In this document: positions 52,101-57,139 of the stretch, one piece after another
How the letters are laid out: the number at the start of each line of letters is the position of its first letter
Position numbering within the stretch: the stretch's first letter is position 1
Translations under genes and position numbers: made by a program
Notes under the pieces: model-generated
Databases searched by the model: none
What the model was told of the DNA's origin: nothing
What the model saw: the letters and a program-made list of their open reading frames with translations, nothing else
Source of the DNA: Calditrichia bacterium
GTDB taxonomy: Bacteria; Calditrichota; Calditrichia; RBG-13-44-9; J075
Reading direction: 5' to 3'
DNA length: 57,139 bases
NCBI GenBank assembly: GCA_028284905.1
Contig: JANQQU010000078.1
Location: 1-57,139 of the forward strand

Positions 52101-53064
52101 TATTTCCACCGGAAATTTCACTTAGCTGCTCCGGAAAATTAATGCCGGTGGCAAAGTCGGATAGATAATTTCCATTAAGGTCATACTGATGTACTGCATC
52201 AGAGGAACCACCGGTTACCAAAACATTATCACTGCGGATAATAATGCCCCAGGGCGAACTTAATCCACCCGCGCCATTTGTAATAAAATTTCCCTTGTAA
52301 TCACCATTCAGATCGAATTCTGCAATCGCATGTGCATTGGCATTGCTGGCAACTGTAACCAATAAATTTTCGGAGCTGGGATGATAGGCATGGCCGCGCA
52401 TATTATCCAGGATAGCGGTATTCTGGCCTCCAGCCGGTGCAAGCACCTTCAGGTAAGTGCCACTGGTATCAAACTGCTGCACCTGATCTTCTCCCGCCTG
52501 GTCAGAGACACTAAGATCACCCGTAGGCATTAATACTGCCTGAATCGGCGTAGTCAAATTGGTATCACTGGGAACAAAATCCAGGTCGATAACTTCACCG
52601 GTTGCCATATCAAAAAGCATTACCCGGTCCCCGGTAGATTCCGGAATCATCAGCATGCTGTCGCTGGCAACTTCACTTAAGGGGCGTAGCTTAACCTGGC
52701 CAATATGGGCATTTTCCACCCGGTCGTTGCCATAAGTGATTCGAGCGTTGCCGGCATCATATAAATTGCGGATATCAGCAAATTTTCCGATACTGCCGCC
52801 CTGGGCGGGATGGGCAAAATTCCGAATAACACCATACAGCGGTTGATTACCTTCAATTCCGTAAACCTCAATTATCAAGCTATTGGGTACAAAAATCTGC
52901 ACAGGCAGATCCAGTGCAATTGCCGCCTGCTTACCGGCAAGAACGGACTGTGGATTTTCCTCCGCCTGTTCCATTAATTGCTGCAATTCATTTTCCCGGG
53001 ATAATCCCGAACTAATGAATAAAAATAGTAGCAACAAAATAGCATAGTAGCGTCTACTTGTCAT
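49141..53064 (-). CDS. Giant secreted lamin-tail/CHRD protein with type IX sorting tail
   Basis: A protein of 1307 residues. A signal peptide (to about 22) leads into a beta-propeller-like region of about 300 residues (NHL-type repeats such as LVTGGSSDAVHQYDLNGNY). A CHRD domain (about 410-530; AMHFHNAPAGANGG, YINVHT) follows, then a lamin tail domain (about 535-670; LLISEFVVTPTGGEFVEIYN). Further beta-sandwich modules include an immune-inhibitor-A/MAM-like domain (about 850-990; FESGVSKW). The last 85 residues are a type A sorting tail (NYPNPFNP, ASGIYIYRL). It is likely a surface or secreted adhesin-like protein of unknown ligand. It is convergent with the cassette and not obviously in an operon. 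Confidence 0.9.
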   Translation of the reverse strand: MTSRRYYAILLLLFLFISSGLSRENELQQLMEQAEENPQSVLAGKQAAIALDLPVQIFVPNSLIIEVYGIEGNQPLYGVIRNFAHPAQGGSIGKFADIRNLYDAGNARITYGNDRVENAHIGQVKLRPLSEVASDSMLMIPESTGDRVMLFDMATGEVIDLDFVPSDTNLTTPIQAVLMPTGDLSVSDQAGEDQVQQFDTSGTYLKVLAPAGGQNTAILDNMRGHAYHPSSENLLVTVASNANAHAIAEFDLNGDYKGNFITNGAGGLSSPWGIIIRSDNVLVTGGSSDAVHQYDLNGNYLSDFATGINFPEQLSEISGGNIAVANFSNPSGVSIFDASGNLLNTVNAVTGLRGVWELGNGNLLVTNGAGVHEVDPTTNSVVRQTVAGASARFISLYAPGGDEGPVTEKAAYLNAGQEVPAGDSPGTGSARMTLNGAGTELSYEIHVRDLVGNVNAMHFHNAPAGANGGVVKTIVTGVSAGDTTIAGVWTSGDTEPLTSALVDELLAGNIYINVHTDSVPSGEIRGQVVDPEVPKKLLISEFVVTPTGGEFVEIYNPGPMPVDLTNYYLTDATFQGGPTFYYQIVLGAGEGGGGGFGDWHARFPEGASIAPGEFQTVALNGDSLFADLYGVDPTYELHEDGTDNPNDVANMREARPGLIDDGGGSLLTGGDEVLILYYWDGLSDLVADVDYVIYDDTSPANNEQVDKTGVVIDGPDVDTDGSAYLPDTDIGSQVPALGSNNAGFSSQRIDFTEGAQTTSGGNGVTGADETSEDLNNTFVADLTPTPNSDYSDPGVVFTDDFESGVSKWTLTGSWALTEQFANSPTHSLTESPGGNYAPNLNITATMANGVDLSASFGAELSFYARYNIEQGFDYMYIEASADGSNWVNLDTFDGEGFDTWELYTYSLSGFVGNADVKVRFRFFSDGGYEVDGMYIDDVMITSADTDTEGPLIVHEGPAFFEGASGDFVRQADIIDISGVGSTNVHYAVDGGSYNSAASDSSNDDTYYYTVPGQETGANVAYTFDASDGLGNSSAAADTFEYVAGTHLFYDNAQVDFVTNITTGNGVAVRVSVPQGYMADLGAILLRTYTDVNRPFDSIEVHVWAEDNGLPGSDLITPFNVWPEATLANTRPMTRVDLRDHAASLADLTGDFFIGFITAPGPVGETWIPYHTVGNERAYTFSGGLWQPDAANQYHFRAVVSLDSIALGIEDSELVPTEYVLEQNYPNPFNPTTTLKYGLKETADVTIRIYNVLGQMVKTLVNAKQTAGFKEVTWDGTNDFGVKVASGIYIYRLNANDFVSMKKMILLK

Positions 53065-53268
53065 ACAAAACCTCCATACATTAAATTGTTATGAATTAGG
53101 GAATTACGACAATAAAACGAAAGCGAACTACATGGTAAGGATGCGTCTGAAACTATTACGGGAAGCCCGTTATAATTTCGAATAAATGCCAGGATTACGT
53201 GGAAAAATACGGAAGAGAATTGATAAAGTAAATACTAATTTGAGTTTAAAAAGAAGATTTCTTAACGA

Positions 53269-54585
53269 CTAATCTAACGGTTTTGCATCCCCTCCAAAAG
53301 TAATGCCCATTTCCCGAAGCATTTTGAAAGGGGGAATGCCGCCAGCAAAAACGAAAACAAAATCATTGGGAATATCCAGCATTGCTTTGTTGGTTTTCAA
53401 ACGGACGCTGTCCGGTAGAATCTCGGTAAGATTCGAATTAAAGATTGGCTGCACCTTGCCTTCCCTGATCAACAGGTTGATACGATCTTCATTTTTCTTC
53501 TTAATGCGAAAGAATTGCGACTTTCGATAGGAGATACTGACCTTATTTCCCTTTTGCCGAGCCAATCCGACAGCGGCTTCCACGGCACTATCTCCTCCTC
53601 CGACGACGAGAACATGATTATTTGTATAGGATTTAGCATCAATAAGCTGATATGCAACTTTCTTCTGATCCTCCCCGGGCACACCAAGCTTTCGCGGGGT
53701 TCCCCGCCGTCCCATCGCTAACACAACAGAACGGGCGCGGAATTCACTGCGCTCATTTTTTACCAGGAAAAAATCTTCATGCTTTTGAACTGAAGCAATC
53801 TTATGACCTGTAGCAATTTGCAGATCAAAATCATCAATAATTTTTTCCCAAATTTCCAGAAGCGCTTCCTTGGAATATTCGCTTTTTTGCAATTTTCCGT
53901 AGAGTGGAATTTCCACCGGTTGGGTCATTACCAGTTTACGGCGGGGGTATTGTAAAATAGTGCCACCGGGGGATTGTTGATCAACCAGCAGATAGGATAA
54001 ATTATGCTTTTGGGCAGTTAAAGCCGCTGTGAGACCGGCTGGACCGGCACCAACAATAAGCACGTCTTTAATCGCCGGATCATTGGATCGATGCGCATCC
54101 CTGGCTATTTTTTCTACAGCTGTTTTTCCCTGGGCAATAGCATTGCGGATAAGTGACAATCCGCCCAATTCACCGACAACGAATAGCCCCGGCACACCGG
54201 TTTGGTAATCCATATCCAGGATAGGAATATCTTCCCGACTGCTGATATCCCCCAATCCCACTTTGATAGCCCCAACCGGACAGGCAGGTTCGCAGCGAGC
54301 ATGCCCGACACATCGTAATCCGTTGATAATCCTTGCCTTACCATAGACAATCCCTAACACATCTCCTTCCGGACAGGCAGCTACGCAAGAGCCACAGCCA
54401 ATGCATAATGAATCATCGATAAAAGGAAATTGCGCTTGAGGCTTGATAATGCCAAGCGTTTCCGCTTCTTTCCGGCGCTCGATAAAGTTTTTTTGTTGTT
54501 TCCGAAATTTAAGGAAATACGGTATAAAGATGATGATGCCCATAATAGCAGCAATCGACCAGATCAGCAAAGATTCCATATTCAA
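53269..54585 (-). CDS. Membrane-anchored ferredoxin-flavin NAD(P)H oxidoreductase
   Basis: A protein of 438 residues. One N-terminal membrane helix (about 5-25) is followed by two 4Fe-4S clusters (CIGCGSCVAACPEG and CVGHARCEPACPVG, about residues 61-105). A thioredoxin-reductase-like flavoprotein part follows: FAD motif GAGPAGLTAAL near 178 and NAD(P) motif GGGDSAVEAAV near 327, plus AGGIPPF. There is no thioredoxin-reductase CxxC pair. It probably passes electrons between NAD(P)H, FAD and the clusters at the membrane. It lies downstream of, and in the same direction as, the beta-barrel and multiheme cytochrome genes. Confidence 0.85.
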   Translation of the reverse strand: MNMESLLIWSIAAIMGIIIFIPYFLKFRKQQKNFIERRKEAETLGIIKPQAQFPFIDDSLCIGCGSCVAACPEGDVLGIVYGKARIINGLRCVGHARCEPACPVGAIKVGLGDISSREDIPILDMDYQTGVPGLFVVGELGGLSLIRNAIAQGKTAVEKIARDAHRSNDPAIKDVLIVGAGPAGLTAALTAQKHNLSYLLVDQQSPGGTILQYPRRKLVMTQPVEIPLYGKLQKSEYSKEALLEIWEKIIDDFDLQIATGHKIASVQKHEDFFLVKNERSEFRARSVVLAMGRRGTPRKLGVPGEDQKKVAYQLIDAKSYTNNHVLVVGGGDSAVEAAVGLARQKGNKVSISYRKSQFFRIKKKNEDRINLLIREGKVQPIFNSNLTEILPDSVRLKTNKAMLDIPNDFVFVFAGGIPPFKMLREMGITFGGDAKPLD

Positions 54586-54622
54586 CTTCTAGCACTCAAA
54601 TATTAAACAGAAAATTTCACTA

Positions 54623-56281
54623 TCAGAATCGGTATCCCAATTCTGCCAGAATACGTTGCCCTTTCAAATCATCTCCCCAATTATGCTCAACTTGACCGGA
54701 AAAAAAGAGATGGCGTAAAACAGCTATATATCCCGATAAATTTATCCAGTAATTATCGCGTTGTAAAACTCCGGCATTGAAGCGGTAGGCATAAACGCCC
54801 TGCGCGAGCTCTACCCGGCTACCATTCCGAAAACGGTAGCCAATCCGTGCCGTTCCGTTGTATCCTTTTGTAAAAGTGTTGGAAAAACCGGCGCCGTTGA
54901 TATTTAAGAGTAATCTTTTAACAAGAAAATTGTTCTGGGAAATGCCCCCGGCATAGGAGTAAGTATTGCGCGTCTCTGTTTCCCTTTTGCGAATGCCTCC
55001 ATTAACATATAAGCGATAGTTCCCCGGCAATAGCAAACTGGCATTTGCACGGAAGCCGGTTCGCAAAGCGTCGTCAAAAAGACTGTCAGCAAGGGAGCGC
55101 ACCTCGTAAGTCCAGTAATTTTGCCGGTTATCGAAACTGATGCCAGCACTGAATGAACGACTGAATTTATAACGGCCGGAAAGGAACAGATTGGAAAGCA
55201 CCAGGCTTTTTCCGCTTTTATCCTTGCGCCAGCTCCGGTTAATATCGATCTCTGCGCTTTGATAAAGATATAATCCCCTCCGGCTGCTAAAGCTGTTTCG
55301 AACATAAAGGAATTCCCGGCTAATCGTACCGCTATTATACTGTGCTGCCGCAGCAATGGTAGACTCATGGCGTTGGTTAGCATAATCTCCAGTGATGAAA
55401 TTGAGAAACGCGCCATATTTCTGTATTTTCGTCTGAAAGTTCGAATTGCGCCAGTCTGGCTGGGTGCCGGCCAGCAGTCCGACGGCCGTGCCAGGATTAA
55501 TATTATACTGAATCTGCAGTCCATCCAAATAACCAACCCCGCTCAGATAGTTTGAAAGTATTCGCCCAAAGCGGTAATTCAGGGGAGATTGTCGCTCGTC
55601 ATAGCTAAATGAAGCTTCATATATTCGGTTACGCCATTCGGTTTCCGGAACGTTGTTGAAACTCCGACTACGATGATTGTAGCGGGTGCGAGTGCGAACC
55701 CGTAGGGAATATTCCTTTCCCCATAGATTGCGCATTCGCAAATTCAGGCGTGCAGTTGGTTGAAAAAAATCCAACTCACTGCTACTCTGATCATTGAGGT
55801 GAAATACTCGCAAGGCAATACTGCCGCTAATTTTTGCAGCGTTTTTTCGCGTTTTTCTGTCCGGAATAATTTTTTCGCTATTCTGGGGGTTTTCAGCCTC
55901 TACGACCGTATCCTTCTCACGTTCTTCTGCCGGCGGTACTTCTGTGACGGCCCTCGGGCGCAATGCTTTCCGATAAACATTATCACCGATATTTATCGGC
56001 GCATTTAACTTTTCCACGCGGCAGGAGGTCGAATATTCAGCGACATAAGCAGCAACGATTATTGCGATCTCTTGATTGTTTCGGCGAACGATTAACGTAT
56101 CTCCGACGCTTAAACCTTTTACTTTGCCGCCTTCCAAATAAACATTTTCAGCCGACAAATATTTCACCTTAAATGTCGTTGTTTGCTCCTGGGAATGAAC
56201 AGCCGAAGTCATTATCATCGCCAGCAATGTCCACTTCAGAAGATAGAGTCTCCAATCAAAAATGTTTGTAAAATCATTCAT
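54623..56281 (-). CDS. Putative outer-membrane beta-barrel protein with SH3-like N-terminus
   Basis: A protein of about 552 residues. A signal peptide (to about 30) is followed by a small beta domain (about 35-105; VKGLSVGDTLIVRRNN, INIGDNVYR) of SH3/FlgT type and a charged linker. From about residue 145 alternating aromatic/polar strands run to a C-terminal Phe (LAELGYRF), the usual end of an outer-membrane barrel. Start: the ATG at 56281 lies 8 nt after AAGG; an earlier in-frame ATG (56305) overlaps the cytochrome stop. It lies just downstream of a multiheme cytochrome gene, which suggests a cytochrome-porin relationship; this is inference. Confidence 0.75.
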   Translation of the reverse strand: MNDFTNIFDWRLYLLKWTLLAMIMTSAVHSQEQTTTFKVKYLSAENVYLEGGKVKGLSVGDTLIVRRNNQEIAIIVAAYVAEYSTSCRVEKLNAPINIGDNVYRKALRPRAVTEVPPAEEREKDTVVEAENPQNSEKIIPDRKTRKNAAKISGSIALRVFHLNDQSSSELDFFQPTARLNLRMRNLWGKEYSLRVRTRTRYNHRSRSFNNVPETEWRNRIYEASFSYDERQSPLNYRFGRILSNYLSGVGYLDGLQIQYNINPGTAVGLLAGTQPDWRNSNFQTKIQKYGAFLNFITGDYANQRHESTIAAAAQYNSGTISREFLYVRNSFSSRRGLYLYQSAEIDINRSWRKDKSGKSLVLSNLFLSGRYKFSRSFSAGISFDNRQNYWTYEVRSLADSLFDDALRTGFRANASLLLPGNYRLYVNGGIRKRETETRNTYSYAGGISQNNFLVKRLLLNINGAGFSNTFTKGYNGTARIGYRFRNGSRVELAQGVYAYRFNAGVLQRDNYWINLSGYIAVLRHLFFSGQVEHNWGDDLKGQRILAELGYRF

Positions 56282-56301
56282 TCTTTTCACCTTGCGGATA
56301 A

Positions 56302-57139
56302 TCAATTTCTACGAATTCTGTCCAGTTGAATTCTTTTCTCACCATTTGGATGACAGTCGTAGCAGGCCTGGCTTTGATAAACATAGTCGTCAACTTCATC
56401 ATGTTTATCATCCATATCCGCCTGATTATGTTCATGGCAGAAAATACATTCAAAAGTAGCAAAAACATTATTGATATGGCAATCAGCACACAAATCCCAT
56501 TCCCCCTGATGTTCCCCGAAATAGATCGGAAAATCATGATTAAAATTTGTCTGATTCCAGTTTACAGCGTTATGACATGATTCGCAATCAGTAGGAAATC
56601 CAGCGGAAGCATGATTTGGATCCTGCACCGAATTGTAATCCTGCTGATGACAGCTGTAGCAGTCGATTGGCGTATTGGCATAACCACTTTCATGACAGGC
56701 AATACATTCCAATGGGATATGGGCGCCGGTCAGTGGGAATTGAGTATTGGTGTGATCGAACGTGGTTGTTTCCCAATCGCTTGTCGTATGGCATTGCAAA
56801 CAATCCTGACTGAAGTTATTCGCGACATGGTTTGGATCATCCACCGAATTGTAATCCTGCTGATGACAACTGTAGCAATCAATTGGCGTATTGGTGTAGC
56901 CACTCTCATGACAGGCAATGCATTCCAATGGAATATGCGCACCAGTTAAGGGAAATTGAGTATTGGTGTGATCGAACGTGGTATTTTCCCAATCATTAGT
57001 TGTGTGGCATTGCAAACAATCCTGACTGAAGTTATTCGCGACATGGTTTGGATCATCCACCGAATTGTAATCCTGCTGATGACAACTGTAGCAATCGATC
57101 GGTGTATTGGCATAACCACTCTCATGGCAGGCAATACAT
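56302..57139 (-). CDS. Multiheme cytochrome c, partial at the window edge
   Basis: The frame is open from the window edge (5' end missing) to a stop at 56302. Twelve CxxCH heme-binding motifs are visible (CIACH, CYSCH, CLQCH, CESCH, CADCH, CIFCH, CYDCH). Residues repeat with a 72-residue period, encoded by 216-base DNA repeats (same word at 56631, 56847 and 57063). The spacing and the DPNH and GAHIPLEC motifs fit the periplasmic or surface multiheme cytochrome family of the cytochrome c3/c7 superfamily. It would carry electrons across the periplasm or to the surface. Genes for a beta-barrel and a membrane flavoprotein follow on the same strand. Confidence 0.9.
   Translation of the reverse strand, partial: CIACHESGYANTPIDCYSCHQQDYNSVDDPNHVANNFSQDCLQCHTTNDWENTTFDHTNTQFPLTGAHIPLECIACHESGYTNTPIDCYSCHQQDYNSVDDPNHVANNFSQDCLQCHTTSDWETTTFDHTNTQFPLTGAHIPLECIACHESGYANTPIDCYSCHQQDYNSVQDPNHASAGFPTDCESCHNAVNWNQTNFNHDFPIYFGEHQGEWDLCADCHINNVFATFECIFCHEHNQADMDDKHDEVDDYVYQSQACYDCHPNGEKRIQLDRIRRN
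56631..57139. repeat. 216-bp tandem repeat inside the multiheme cytochrome gene
   Basis: The word AATTGTAATCCTGCTGATGA begins at 56631, 56847 and 57063, exactly 216 bases apart (72 codons). Long stretches between are near-identical, so the duplications are recent or kept alike by recombination. The array runs off the window. Confidence 0.85.

Noticed and set aside
56631-57139. CRISPR array
   Set aside because: The regular repeats have a 216-base period and are in-frame coding repeats of a cytochrome; no short repeat-spacer pattern or cas gene occurs in the window.

Overview
The window is a chromosomal segment of a Gram-negative bacterium of the FCB superphylum, most plausibly Calditrichota, Ignavibacteriota or a related candidate phylum. 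Three large secreted proteins (26285-29914, 39217-40374, 49141-53064) end in the type IX secretion type A sorting tail with the NYPNPFNP motif. Lipoproteins carry classical lipoboxes and one protein looks like an outer-membrane beta-barrel. A cytochrome oxidase locus, a heme A synthase and a multiheme cytochrome point to a respiratory lifestyle. The species cannot be named from the sequence alone.

Layout. 1-1250: two unrecognised genes and a solo copy of a dispersed repeat. 1433-9098: a long plus-strand operon for an A-type heme-copper oxidase. It has a consensus promoter, a roughly 400-nt structured leader, a cupredoxin-like lipoprotein, subunits I, III and IV, two small membrane proteins, subunit II, heme A synthase, a Sco copper chaperone and a DUF420 protein, then a terminator. 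9401-11487: a flavin disulfide oxidoreductase and a glycosyltransferase. 11598-25939: a mostly housekeeping minus-strand block (YHS-domain protein, membrane-anchored AraC regulator, small lipoproteins, ferredoxin-like protein, fused 2-oxoacid dehydrogenase E1, VanZ-like protein, DNA polymerase IV, TPR lipoprotein, glycosyltransferase, alpha/beta hydrolase, ribosomal protein S1). 26285-29914: a secreted M14 carboxypeptidase. 29936-34780: class II aldolase, a cysteine desulfurase-like enzyme and an NAD-salvage pair (nicotinate phosphoribosyltransferase plus nicotinamidase-like hydrolase). 34996-38370: a beta-propeller sensor fused to a Ser/Thr kinase. 40540-41244: the tmRNA gene and a second, unidentified structured RNA. 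41498-42946: an AGCS symporter. 43151-48488: a signalling cluster of a GAF-rich histidine kinase, two single-domain response regulators and a coiled-coil membrane protein. 48506-49120: a four-helix-bundle (23S intervening-sequence type) gene inside inverted repeats. 49141-57139: a giant secreted protein, an Fe-S flavoprotein, a beta-barrel protein and a multiheme cytochrome that runs off the window.

Most notable signals. (1) The four-helix-bundle gene lies between 25-bp inverted repeats whose sequence recurs 48 kb away, and a gene-less element of similar design lies at 31960-32092. (2) Oxidase subunit I appears to lack the K-channel lysine and partner residues while keeping the metal ligands and D-channel entrance. 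(3) A 14-residue Lys/hydrophobic alternating micro-ORF has its own ribosome binding site and terminator. (4) A structured RNA with a perfect T-arm motif lies beside the tmRNA gene. (5) A Reg_prop/Y_Y_Y sensor is fused to a Hanks-type kinase.
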